Source: Orbilia blumenaviensis (lineage: Eukaryota; Ascomycota; Orbiliomycetes; Orbiliales; Orbiliaceae). From it: a DNA stretch of 64,000 nt. The DNA lies in contig JAVHNS010000001.1 of assembly GCA_036872755.1 (NCBI GenBank), positions 1,674,001-1,738,000 on the forward strand. Direction: 5' to 3'. Within the stretch, counting starts at the first letter, position 1; each line of letters begins with the position of its first letter. Made by a program: the position numbers and the translations under genes. Of the stretch, positions 1 through 11,959 are shown one piece after another. The notes under the pieces are model-generated. The model was not told the DNA's origin. It did no database searches and was given only the letters and a program-made list of their open reading frames with translations.

Positions 1-124
1 AACAAAGATAGAATAAGAAATAAATGACCATAAGGATAATAAAAAGGGTAGAGGTATGGGCCATACAGTGAGCCATCAAGCTACTACTACTGTATTCCGT
101 ACTCATTGTACAAGGTGATTGAAA

Positions 125-1734
125 TTAAACTGGGAGAGGGAAAGTAGAAGCCCAGGCAATGACCTCCTTCTGGATCTCCTGGATCTCTGGGATACCCTGA
201 GCAACCTTGGCCTTGAAGTCCTTGAGCTTGTTGGCCTCCTTTGGCAGTTCGGATTGAACTTCCTTGGTGATGTTGATCAACTGGTCGATGTACCTAACAA
301 CCCTCCTGAAGTCATCCTCTCCGAACCCACGGCTAGTCATAGCTGGGGCACCGATACGGATACCGCAGGGTGTCAAAGCAGACTTGTCGCCGGGGATGGA
401 GTTCTTGTTACAAGCCATGTTGGCGTACTCGAGAACGGTCTCGACACGGGCACCGTCAAGGCCCTTGGGGCGAAGGTCGAGGAGGACCATGTGGCTGTCA
501 GTCCCACCAGAAACAAGAGTGTAGCCGAGAGCCTTGAACTCAGATTCGCAGGCCTTGGCGTTCTTGATGACCTGCTCCTGGTATTGCTTGAACTCTGGGG
601 TGAAGGTTTGGCCGAGAGCAACAGAGAGGGCGGTGATGGTGTGGTTGTGAGGACCACCTTGGTGACCAGGGAAGACACTAGATGAACATATATGTCAGAA
701 CTGGAGTCTTCATTATGAGTTGGTGACAAAGATCTGAATGTACGTACCTGAAGTTGATGGCATCCTCGAGCTCGTAGAGAGTCTCCTTGCCCTTAGCGTC
801 AACCGACCTGACACCCTTTCGGTAGAAGATCATAGCACCACGAGGACCTCGCAAACTCTTGTGGGTAGTGGTGGTTACGACATCAGCGTGCTCGAATGGA
901 GATGGGATCACACCAGCGGCGATTAGACCGGAGATGTGGGCCATGTCGACGACAAGGTAGGCTCCAACGGAGTCAGCAATCTTGCGCATTCTAGCGTAGT
1001 CAATGAGACGACAGTATGCACTGGTTCCTGCGACCAGGATCTTTGGGCGGTACAAAATGGCAGTCTTCTCCAGCATGTCATAGTCAATGATACCAGTGTT
1101 GGTGTCCACTCGGTATGGCATGGTCTCGAAGTAGGTCGAAACGGCAGAGATCTTCTTAGCTGGAGTCTGATAACCGTGGCTCAAATGGCCACCGTGTGGC
1201 AGATCCAATCCCATCAATCTATCGTGTGGCTTCATGAGGGCCTGGTAGACCTGGAGGTTGGCGGGGCTGCCAGACAGAGTCTGGACATTGACACCCCACT
1301 TTGCGGGGTCGCAATTGAAGGCCTTGAGAGCACGCTGCTGGCACAACCGCTCAATGCTGTCGATATGCTGGTTTCCACCATAGTATCTGGCTCCAGGATA
1401 ACCCTCGGAGTACTTGTTGGACATTGGCGAACCGAGAGCATCGAAGACGGAGCGGGAGGTGATGTTCTCGGAGGCAATGAGCAGAATGGACTCCTTCTGA
1501 CGCTTGATCTCAAGGTCCTACATATGTCACAAGACATCAGAATCCCATACCATTTAAATCAATTGGGATAATTCAGAGGCTTACCATCAACTGGGCCACC
1601 TCGGGATCGAGTTCCCTGAGGGGCTTCTCCAGCATCTGTACATAATTTAGTCAGTCTCATACCGTCGATAATGACATGGCGGGGTATTTTCCAAATACCT
1701 CCTTGTGGGCTTCAGATAGCGCGTATGTCGACAT
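125..1734 (-). CDS. SHM2: Serine hydroxymethyltransferase, cytosolic
   Basis: PLP enzyme that interconverts serine plus tetrahydrofolate with glycine plus 5,10-methylene-THF, feeding one-carbon metabolism. Exons (gene order): 1699-1734, 1585-1635, 748-1517, 125-677; phases join to 469 aa, the usual length of the cytosolic form. Visible family blocks are the N-terminal SENITS segment, [16 protein letters not shown] (about residues 62-77), the aspartate-histidine pair in VVDMAHISG (about 218-226) and the PLP-lysine motif [13 protein letters not shown] with the lysine near residue 249. The C-terminal exon continues with [11 protein letters not shown]. The N-terminus begins [10 protein letters not shown] and has no mitochondrial presequence, so the cytosolic isozyme is preferred. 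The first exon is only 12 codons. The gene symbol follows yeast usage and is by family, not proven orthology. Confidence 0.95.
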
Positions 1735-4700
1735 TTTTGCAGGCTGATAATTAAATCTTCTGGCTGAATTGATGGGATAAAAGTGTAATGCAGGAAGAGA
1801 GCGAGAAGAAAAAATTAAAAACGAAGAAGCTTTAAATTTTTTCAGTGCCGGTCAAAGCTGGTACTTCGTCTGAAATGATTGTTTAGCGGGGCGGGTAAAG
1901 TAAAATTTTCTGCTGGATCGGAGGGCCGATGTAGCTGCAACCTCTCGCCGGCCGTGCTTTGAGCTGTTTGCCCCTGCAGCAGGATTGGGCTATTACTAAG
2001 AACCAGAACGTTACGAGCTCCCAGATCCCAACTATCGATAACAACTTTTAGGGCGAGTAATCCCTGCCACCAACCGAGCGAAAGCCATGGATCAGATGTC
2101 AAGGTTATCGGATCCGGTGCATCTGAGGATTGTTGTCGTTTCTGTCTAGTCTGCGTTCAGGATAAAGAATGTGAAGTCGGGCTTAAGTGCAAATGTTAGT
2201 GCCGATACAGGCAAGATTATACTACATCCCAAGTGCACGATGGATTCAACGTTACAGAAATGTCCATTTTTCCAAATTTTAACACTCTAGGGTTTAAGGG
2301 CTCTTAGTAGATGGAATAAAAATACTGAAGATATAGAAAACCACTAAATTATAAATCGAGAGCTTGAAAAAAAATACTGGCTGACTACCTAGGCACCTAT
2401 GTATATCCTATAATTACCTATCCACGTTATCAGCCGGCCAAATCGAATCCGCAGCCGAAGGAGGCTGGTGTATGCGACGTACAGCTTTGAAACAGGTCAT
2501 TGTGCAACCACGCTTTTTGGTGTAACGGCGGACGTCGAGGTCGCTATACTAGTGATATGACCACAGTCAGCTGCTGCACGACGAACTGCAGACTTTATAT
2601 AAGTACTAGGCTAGCAATGAAGAACGGACAGCATTCAAGCTAGGGCCTGTGGGTAATACTTGCATGTTCTCAAGCTACTGCTGTGCAGAAAATTGCATGC
2701 GCATAAAGGCTAGTGGATACGAAGCAGGCGAGCTGAAGTACTTGATGTAAATTTAAATGCTCATACCTAACTTCACTACAGTGGGTTCGATTCATGGGAC
2801 ATTATGCTAACGAAAACCGAACATCCGCCCCATTGCTCAGCATGTATTAGTACTCGTAGTTTCTTAAATTATCGACTTTGGTCGGAGCAAACCATGATTT
2901 AATGTTCGCAGTTCAACTCACTGGCTCCGATAACTAATGGGCAACAAGATCCCACCATTATAGATCCAAGCCTGGACCCGATAAGCATTACCATTCCCCT
3001 CTTCAGACGTGTTAAATTAAAGACCCTAAGCTAATTATAAGCTCCTTAGTATTGACTTTCAAACCGCCACTAATACACTTTGTAGTAAAGGCCCTTAACT
3101 CTTCAGTTACTAACGAAGCTATTCCTAAAGTTGCTCGACATGCCCCAAATATGCACGGAAGTGGCTACCCTGGCATGAGATACCCACTCGTGTGGATATT
3201 CGCTTTACCTCACTAGACTTGCGACTGCGAGAGCTTACCATGTAAGGAAGTTAACTAAGGAGTTCAACCAAAACAATACCCCTCATTCGTTTCTAGAATT
3301 ACAACGACTCAAGATAATTTCATCGTCTAAACACCCCTCTTTTACGCAAAAATAGGCTCGTCCCGGTTACTAAGCAATCATAACCGACTAGGGGTAAGCC
3401 GGTATCTCATGACTTTGGTTCCGGCACATGTGGGAATCTGACTATCAACGTCCCAATCAGTGATTTCTGCATAACATGCACGACCCACTTGTACACATGA
3501 TCGAATATCCTTATTCGGGGGATTCCGAGGGGCTTTCTCTGGCACTTCTCCAGGAACCCAGCTAGGGACTGTGGCAATATACGGTACCTCGGATATAACT
3601 ATAAAAGTTCGACTTGGGTTTTCGTTCCGATGATATTCAGCCCTAATGGCTCAAAGAAAATTTTTCGATAGAGCGGGCACTTACTCAAGTGAGACCTGTA
3701 AAAGTATGACTTCAAGCAAGCATCACGTCAGTTAGCAATAGGCTTGCCCCAAATCGATTATGACAGGTCCGCAATCGCGACTAGTCCGGGAAAGCAACGA
3801 CAAAAGCTCGTCGGCGTCAGCCATTACTACAATAGGTAGAAACAACCGGTGTTACGATTAAGCTCTCTAGGCTAATAGCTTAAAGGCCACGGAGAACCGA
3901 AAGCTTGGAAAGAGAAAAATAAATTCAGGATTCTCTTCAGCTTGTTTGCATGATAGTTTCTAGGCTGGATGTGGGTCCGTTTAGGAGTTTGCTTGTTTTA
4001 CCCTGCTCGTTTTTATCTTTTATCCTCTATTCTTGGTTGCTTGTTTCTTTATTTTTGCTCAACTTGCGTAATTGGAAAAAAAGAAGAAGCAATATTATAT
4101 ATGCGTAAGGGTTTCTTGGCCATCTTGTGGCGTTTGTAGACGACCGATGGCTCTGGTTTTCGAATTTTACCAGTAGGCGAGGTATTAGGCTTTTGGGGAA
4201 AACCCTTCAAAACGGGGGGGTCGGATCCATAATTGGAACCCGAGTATCCAGGAGACTTATAATACCGCCCAAATTGAGAAATCTCTAGCTTATTGTTTGA
4301 AATGGTGATAGCATCCCGCTCCAAAATTTTCCACAAAAGGGTGTGCCGACGAAAGAAAGATCAGCATGCATCCGATGCCGCAATGTATTAATCTTAGCTG
4401 GAAGCTTGTTATGTAAAGAATATAGGGTTTCTATACAAGATTTATCCTCTGACCCCCCTTTCCTTTCCAAAATGGATAGATATTATTATTGCTTGTTGTT
4501 TCGGAGCGTGTCCATAAAAAACGCTTTATTCGTGCGAGTAGGACATACAGAAACGATTCAAGACGGAGAAACTTCGCCCTAGTTAACGGGGAAAGGTGAA
4601 CACAGGGGGCGATTGCGACAATAGACAGATCGCAAAGACAGACATGCATTGCATTGCTTTACGATCTCGTGGACCTGGCCCGTATCGTTAGCTGTAGCTT

Positions 4701-5042
4701 TAGTCTTCATGAATTCACTATTATATCGTGAACAGCTTTTTCAGTTTTGAAACTTTCGTCAACGCATGTATCAAATTCCAACAGGGCCAAAAGTGCAAAT
4801 GGCTTGCAACTGCCTGTTTAGTCCAAGTCGTCTGAAAAAAAGTCGAGAGGCGAAAGTTGCACCCGACCCACAAAGTGGCCCGACAACCGTCAAGCAAGGT
4901 TGAGGTTGACCTATTCTCGTTTAGATCGTCACGGTGGGGTTTTGAAAAAAGCATTAAGGGCAAAAAGGAAGGAAGGACAGGACCCTAGAAGAGAACCAAA
5001 AAAAAGCCTGGAGAGCTTAAAAAGGGCAAAAAGAATAAATGT
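1735..5042. other. Gene-poor intergenic block
   Basis: About 3.3 kb with no recognisable coding region. Bases 1735-2100 would hold the promoter and 5' leader of the hydroxymethyltransferase gene; an 86-codon open frame at 1842-2102 looks like chance. From about 2.2 kb to 5.0 kb the sequence is rich in TA dinucleotides and stops in all frames. That is compatible with decayed repeat DNA, but I cannot identify any parent element and have not computed dinucleotide ratios. Confidence 0.5.
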
Positions 5043-5140
5043 CGTCAGCGACAGGATTCGAACCTGTGCGGGCGAACCCATTTGATGTCCAACTCAGAGA
5101 GAATTCGAGTCAAACGCCTTAACCACTCGGCCACGCTGAC
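5043..5140 (-). tRNA. tRNA-Ser(CGA) with a 17-nt intron
   Basis: The minus strand begins GTCAGCGTGGCCGAGTGG, pairing with CGCTGAC at the 3' end (7-bp acceptor stem), followed by discriminator G. Box A is TGGCCGAGTGG and box B is GGTTCGAATCC. The anticodon stem is TTTGA/TCAAA with loop CTCGAA-A, giving anticodon CGA. A 17-nt insertion at plus-strand 5087-5103 lies one base 3' of the anticodon, the canonical site for nuclear tRNA introns. A long variable arm follows (GGGTTCGCCC), as expected of serine tRNAs. Without the intron the RNA is 81 nt; it would read UCG codons. Confidence 0.95.
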
Positions 5141-6865
5141 ATTCAGGGTAGTTCCATGTCGACGGATCCCAAAGGCATCTTATAAAGCTATTTGACCCTG
5201 CTTAGGATCATGTCAAGATCGAGATATCAGGACCTCGTCCCGCTCGGTTATGGAGGACGCTGCAACAACCTACCAATCATTGAAACTGGGGGGGCGTTCT
5301 CCCGCGACATTGCCGTAGTGCAAACCTATATAGCTCTGCCCCATCATATAATAAGCACCCCACCTGCGAAGGCGTGCGAACCCACTAATGTAAGTGGACT
5401 TGATGTACATACAGTACATACTTCATAACGTTCATACATGACCGGGGCTAACAGAGTTACTGTCGACTTCAGCTGAGGGATATTAAAATTACCTACTCTG
5501 TGCATGAGGTGTATACAGCTGCACATGATAACCAGCTGGTGCCTTGGGGCTCTGTTGCCAGAACGTGGCAGCAACGTTAGCATGCATTCCATACCAACCC
5601 TGGAAGCCTTTCCGTCTATGGTTCGATCGATATTATATACATAATATATATATAATTAGCTCTGCTATTGACCATGTTTAAATTTGTTCGTTCTCTCCCT
5701 CGGCCGGAAGGGGAGAAGGGTGTTTTTTAGTACAGACTCCAGTTATGCATTGCACTGTATGTGTTCTCAAACATAAACATACTTCCCAAATGCTCAGTGA
5801 TATGTACGGTCAATCCGCATACGAGTTCGAAACACGGCTCAAGAAGGGCCCTTCATATTACGGCGAATACCTTTGTCTACAAATGGAATCAACGGGTACC
5901 ATAGACCCAATACCCGCAATCTCTTAGCGAATGGATTGAAAAAGAATAAGAAATATCCCAAACGCCATGATCGAGTTTGGATAAGCGAAGTACATGGTGT
6001 GGCATGGTCTTTGCTTCTGCCAATGCAATGTTAATATACACACTTCTTAGCTCGTGGTAACCGCTTGGGACCACTAAACATTTCAGAAAGATAGTGGAGC
6101 AGGAGCAGTAGCATGCGAATAGGTGCAGAAGGGGGAAAAAGCCAGTTTTCCCCCCTCGAGGCCTCGCTACCCTGCTGGCTTTATACCGCTAGACGGGACA
6201 CCTCACACGAAGCTGCTGTTAGAAAGGTCCGAGAGATAACGGCAGCTCGATACATTGGGAGTGAGAAGTCAGAGAAAGGCCAGAAAACATGCGGCAAGGT
6301 TGGGATCTAGGCAGGTGCCGAAGGAAAGGAGGCTATAATAGCTAGTGCCCGGGCGGGTGTGGTGAAGTGTCGTTTGCACGATTGCCTCGAGTATATAACT
6401 ACCACGGAGGGTCCGACGAACTCGAAGCCTAAGCTGCCGCTGTAGATGCCCTCTGCTCCTTGGCTCGGTCTCGTATATTCTTGCTTGCTTACCTGTAACT
6501 AACTACATACCTAACCTTCTCTATTAATCATAATAGCAATATAGCCGGTTCTTTTAAAGCATTTTAATTGTTTCGGCGTGCGGCTCAGCTCAGCTCTGAC
6601 CAGCCAGGCCGTACTACATATACATTCTGCATCCAGCATCCAGCATTTTCATTCGCCCGGTTCGAATTCCGGACCGTGTGTACGCTACGTTCCATTAAGG
6701 TTACCACGTAATCTACGTGCTACCTGGTATACCCACTTATAAATCCGGTGTTCAAGCAAGTTCGTTTACTGTCATTACTTTGGCTCGAATTGAACGGCGA
6801 AAGGCGAACGACCCGCTTAAACAAACACCCCCATTCTCGGAACTTTCCTTCCCACCTTCCCCACG
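5141..6865. other. Intergenic region upstream of the Sro7-like gene
   Basis: No convincing gene. There are short TA-rich runs near 5630-5660 and a cluster of short open frames without family resemblance. The last few hundred bases before 6866 (for instance the C-rich stretch 6825-6865) would contain the promoter and leader of the downstream gene. Confidence 0.4.
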
Positions 6866-9800
6866 ATGACTTCCAAAAACTCAGAATTCGCCGACAAGTT
6901 AGGCAAACTGGATCTCAGAGACAGAAAGATGCCTTTCCTACGACGCAAAAGCGACGGAGAGGTCAACCTCTCGGGGACCATCGCCGGTGATGACTTAGCG
7001 CTCGATGACGTAAGTGGGATAGCCCCGTCTGTTGTCTGTTGTATTTAGGCACGCTGAGCCGACAGCCACCGGTCAGCAATGCAATGCTTGTCCCTGTGAT
7101 CTCGGATGTGTAACCCTCGAAATTGTCAAGCTTCAATTCGAGGCTAGAGCTATCTAGCAAGATCAAACTTCAGGATGCATATGCTAACTCCTAAATGATC
7201 TATTTTTATTTGCTGTGAATAGGTTAAAAGATATGGTTTCGAAGGCAAGCCATCGGCTTTGGCCTACGATCCTGTTCAGTCACTTGTTGCGGTCGGCACA
7301 AACGAAACAGATACGTCGCCCGGTGCGGTCTACGTCTTCGGACAGAGCAGAGTATGCGTGAAATACAACTTGCCGAAGAAGACCTCAGTAAAACACCTAC
7401 GGTTACATGATAACAGATTGTTCGTTATCGATGCCAAACATGAATTACATCATTTCGATATTTCTACGAATGCGTTGATGTGCTCGTGGTCACCACCGGG
7501 AGCCGTGACAGCAATATGCACCGATCCAGCATCAGACTTCATCTTCTTTGGACTACAAAATGGAGATATCGTTGCTTTTGATGTTGATCGGGATGTAATA
7601 GCTCCCTTCAAAATCGCGAACCTATGGCGGGAACACAGTCCCAAGGCGACTGCACTCTCAGTCGTCTCAATCGCCCTGCATCCAAGAGATCTAGGTACCC
7701 TTCTGATCTCATACCTGGAAGGTGCTCTCTTGTACTCTCTGAAACAAAGTAAAATAACCTTTACTATGAAGTTCGAACTTAAACCTGGTGCGCCCGGTTC
7801 GGATCTGGATCCCGCGATCATCAAAACCACGCGGGCACCGAAGCTTTCAAACGCTATCTTCAATCCAAGTGGTACTACCGTCTTGACAACTTACATAGAC
7901 GGGTGCATGGCTTTCTGGAGTACGACTGATGGAAGATTATTGACTGCGAGGACACTGCAAGACTTCGATGTTCACCTTCCAGCCCCCGTGATGAGTGGAT
8001 TTGGTGGCGGACCAGCATTGGGAGCTGCCTTCACACTGCGGGAACCATTCCACAAAGTCGCATGGTGTTGTTCGAACAATATCGATGATACATGTCTGCT
8101 GGTGTCAGGTGGTAACAATATCGGCATGGCTGCGAAGGGTCTCACATTAATCGAATTCGGCGTCGCACCAAGCAACATCACTTCTTCTTGGAAGCAAATT
8201 ACTGAGCATCTTTCGAACCCAAAGAGGCAAAGGTTTCTGCCAGTGCCGAATAATATCGATGTTGTGGACTTCTGCATGTTGCCAAAGACTTCCCCATACC
8301 ACGCCGGCTCGCACGACCCGTCCGGTGTTATGGTCCTGTTCACTAATGGTGACATTGCAACCCTTCGCTATCCAGACGGCGAGTACATGTCCCCGGCGGC
8401 CATGATGCACCCCAGCATGGCCATGGTCCATCCAAAGCCTTTCTCTATGGAAGTTTCACCGATCAACCGCGAAAAGTGGCTTGGTATGGTAGCGGTCAGA
8501 GATAAGCCGGAAGCGTACTTTAAGGGAGGCGCCAACGCTAAAAGAATGACCCGCAGATACCAGGACAGGAGTATCGCCTATACAATTCACAAAGATGCAA
8601 CAGTCAGAATTTGGGATATTGGCCATAATGATGATATCGAAAACCCAGATGCTCTCGAGGTTGACCTCGGCGTTGTTGTCGGCAAGCCTGGTCTTGTTAA
8701 AATCTCAGCAGTATCATCGTCTCAGGCAACTGGGGAGATGGCAGTTGGGCTGGAATCAGGCGAAGTGGTCATATATCGATGGGGTCGCAACAAGAGCTAT
8801 ATGGGCAGCCTCCGGAGCCCAACAAGCCCTGCTGTTGGAATGACTTCCTCTCCCTTTGGCCAATTACGAGATATTTCTAGCCAAGCAGACCCGACAATAA
8901 AAGAAGGGCTCCTACCATTGTATCTCATGGATGCTGGCTCTGGATCCGTTAAGACAACAGCTGTCAGTGATATTGGTTTTGTTGCCATTGGTTATGACAA
9001 CGGGACCCTAACTGTCGTGGACCTTCGAGTATGTTTTCCTCTTATAGCCTTTGGAATTCTTCTGTTAACCAATGCATTAGGGCCCAACCGTGATTTACTC
9101 CATCGTTATTAGTACTGTCACCAAAGACGTTAATCGCATTAAGGAAGTTGCTAAGGCGGCAGCAAAACGAAGCAGTTTGACTTCGATTGCCAAAGACATC
9201 AAACGAGGCAGTGTGGCCGTCGCCAAAGTTTCGAAGGACCTCCCATCACAGGCAAAACGTACCAGTTTTGGTGGCTTTAGAAAGACCAGCGTTCCCAGCG
9301 TCAAAGAAGAAAAGGAAGAGAAGAAGGAAGAGAAGAAGAGCAGAGACAAAGAGAAGGAGGATAAGACCGAATATGCGATTACTATGGCCTTTTCAGTCAT
9401 GACCGTTGGGGATGATGGTAAGAATATTCCCTCTTACACTTAATTAGGTCAAAGCTAATTATTCTACAGAATTTTCAAGTATTTGTCTCCACGTTGGAAC
9501 AAATCTCAAGAATGTCATGACATTTAAGATCCTCCCTGACGGCTCTCGGTACATTGTCTCCTGTGCTGGGGGCCACCCGATTGATAACCCTCCTCTTACT
9601 TTAATCCCAGTCAATGCCGATACTGGAGCTTCTGCCCGCGCAAACCCAGAGCTTGTCGCCGGCCTACGGCAAGGACAATTCGTCAACGGCTTCATAATCT
9701 GTGTGACGCACAATCAGGCTAGAATCATCGTTCCACCGGAGGAGAAGGAGAACCATAAGTCCTGGGATGAAATGACCTGTGTCCAAGCAGCTGTTGTTGA

Positions 9801-10476
9801 ACTGCCCGATAAGGGTATTGTCCTAACTTGTGTATACAGCACTGGTAAGGTCAGAATATTCTCGATACCGGGATTGAAGGAGATCACCACATTCGACCTA
9901 CCAGCAGAAGTTGACCGTACAAGGTTGTCGAATTGCCGGATCACACGAGAAGGTTTCATTACCGCTTGGACGAGCCATGTCGAAATCGGGCTATTCTATA
10001 TGTGGGGGACCGGAAAACAATTGTAAGTTTCTGGCCTCCTGGGGTTTCTATCTAAAACAGGAGTAACTAACGTTTTTTATAGACACACCCAACCAAAAGA
10101 CGTCCTATACAACCCCGATGTCCCACTGCCAGCTCGGCCCACTATTAGCGGCCTCCAATGGATCAGCGGAACGCAGCATATCTCGGCTGAAGAGTTTGAC
10201 CGCCTCGTTGGCGGGCCAGACCGTCCGATGTCCCAGAAGCAACTCAAGGCTCAACAGAAAGCCAATGGGGGCGATAAGAGCCCGATTGCAAATGGTAATA
10301 GCGTTTTTGGCAGCATGGCTAATGCTTTTAATGCTCGAACACAAAATCTACAGAATTTCCAGGATAACATGCAGAATCTAGAGAATACCACGGCCGAGTT
10401 TGCGAAGGCTACAAGTAAATTTATTGAAGGCCAAAAGCGTAAGGCTGTCTTGGGAGGTGCAAAGAGTTTGTTCTAG
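6866..10476 (+). CDS. SRO7: Sro7 / tomosyn / Lgl family WD40 protein
   Basis: Predicted regulator of exocytosis that binds Sec9-type t-SNAREs and the Rab Sec4 on the way to the plasma membrane. Exons: 6866-7009, 7223-9028, 9081-9417, 9470-10022, 10083-10476; phases agree and give 1077 aa, close to yeast Sro7 (about 1030). The N-terminal part after KRYGFEGKPSALAYDPVQSLVAVGT is the typical first WD blade of the Lgl family. WD-like repeats then continue through DATVRIWDIGHNDDIENPDAL (about residues 495-515). A lysine/glutamate-rich linker lies near residues 715-730. The C-terminus (QNLENTTAEFAKATSKFIEGQKRKA) resembles the short R-SNARE-like tail of tomosyns, without a transmembrane anchor. The start at 6866 is the first ATG before the first GT-AG intron. 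Assignment to the family is firm; the symbol is by analogy. Confidence 0.92.
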
Positions 10477-11025
10477 AGTAGGTCGACTTGGGATTACTAG
10501 GGTGGAGACAGATTTTTTTTTTTGAAACAACAAGGAAAGGGCGATACAAAGCATGGAAGTTATCATATCATTGGCGTTTTTTGGAACATACAAATTGGAG
10601 AGACATAACCTGGTACCATGATTAAAACAGGACAGTCGGCTTTAAACATTCCCTTTTTTCTTCTTCTTTTTTTCTACCTTTTTTTCCATATTAACTTTTG
10701 ATAACTCTACATAACGAATCCGTTTCCTACCGTACAATCCATATCAAACACCAACATTGGTGTTTATTGTCATTCGGATAGCATTGCTTACGCTGAACAG
10801 TAGGCTCACATCGTGGACTCGCATATAGTTAGACATTTAGGCTCACAAGTGACTAAAAATAAAACCTAGACCGCCGACACACCTTCCCCGAATCACTGCC
10901 GCACTTAGCTAAAAGGGCCAAATAGCGCCGGGTATTAAGGCGAAAATGAAGCGGTAAAAGGACACAAGAAAAACATTCAGTATGAAGGAAAGCGTGAGGC
11001 TAATACTATATGTACCGTAATGTAA
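10477..11025. other. Intergenic region between convergent genes
   Basis: Holds the 3' UTRs of the Sro7-like gene (+) and of the gene ending at 11026 (-). It has T-rich tracts (10509-10522, 10655-10685) and nothing that looks coding. Confidence 0.5.
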
Positions 11026-11959
11026 TTAATACTCCTTCAGAAAACATGACTGGTTAGGGATCAAAGGCCGCATTACAAGGGAATTTTCATACCATGATTT
11101 CTTGGTCCATTGAAGCCATGTAGGCCCGATGGCCCAGAGTGGCATAATTCCGTCCGAATGCCAGTATTTAGTTTCACACCATTGAAATAGTACCGTCCAT
11201 TCGTAATTGAGGGTTTTTCTGATCATAAGAACATTCTCATAACTATTAGGAGTCCGGAGAGAGTGAGCTTCTTGTTCGACTTTGCAGACGAGGCAGCTGA
11301 CGGAGTTAGGTTTTGGTGCCTCGAGATCGCGACACCAAGGCCAAGCGGGTGCCATTAAAGCTTTGGTAGACTCCGCTTGATACCTGATCCAACATAGCAT
11401 GTACAACAACAATTAATATTCAAACACCTTGATCGGTTTGACATTGAGAAAACATTCGTGCAGTCGGGAGCACATACCATTGATTCATCTCGTCACAATT
11501 AGCGAAATCCTTTTTAAGACGACCAAGAACTGATCTCAACATCCACACCTCGGGGGGTTGGCAACTTTCGCAATGAAGGGCGCTGAAATAGTTGTCCATA
11601 GAGATTTCGGCGCTCTCAATATCGTTATTTAAGACGTGAAGAGTAGCCTCGCGGACTGGATGAAGTTTGAGCCCCATGATAGCACGTCTGATAACACGAG
11701 AATGTAGACGCTTAGGCTTGAGGAGTGGTGGATCCTTGGGAAGAGTTTCGATAAGTTTTTTGTATATTTCTTGACGTGTAAGTAGCTCGAGAGACTTTTC
11801 GGCAAAGCCCACGTCATCTAGCTGGACTTTCTCAGTGAAATTGCACTGGCCAATATTCGAGGCACTCGGGCTCAGGGCTTTGTCATCAGGATGGAGTCGA
11901 ACCCCATTTCTAGAGGCGTCTCCCCGCTGGATCGACATGGTCCTCCGCTGGTTGGACAT
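11026..11959 (-). CDS. Unrecognised protein with two CxxC pairs
   Basis: Two exons, 11478-11959 and 11026-11383, joined by a 94-nt GT-AG intron in matching phase (NQW|YQAES); 279 aa. I chose the ATG at 11959 (MSNQRRTM) because the longer open frame upstream starts with GTG and runs straight into an in-frame stop. I recognise no family. The middle of the protein is basic and helical (PKRLHSRVIRRAIMGLKLH). Two CxxC pairs, HCESC near residue 130 and SCLVC near residue 190, could together bind a metal such as zinc. The C-terminal third is unusually rich in tryptophan. No signal peptide or membrane segment is evident. The gene lies tail to tail with the Sro7-like gene. The intron with matched phase supports a real gene; function unknown. 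Confidence 0.6.

Noticed and set aside
119..685. 188-codon plus-strand frame starting at 119
   Set aside because: Antisense of the hydroxymethyltransferase C-terminal exon.
6650..6680. T-arm-like CCCGGTTCGAATTCCGG, possible tRNA
   Set aside because: No matching A box, anticodon stem or acceptor stem could be found on either side.
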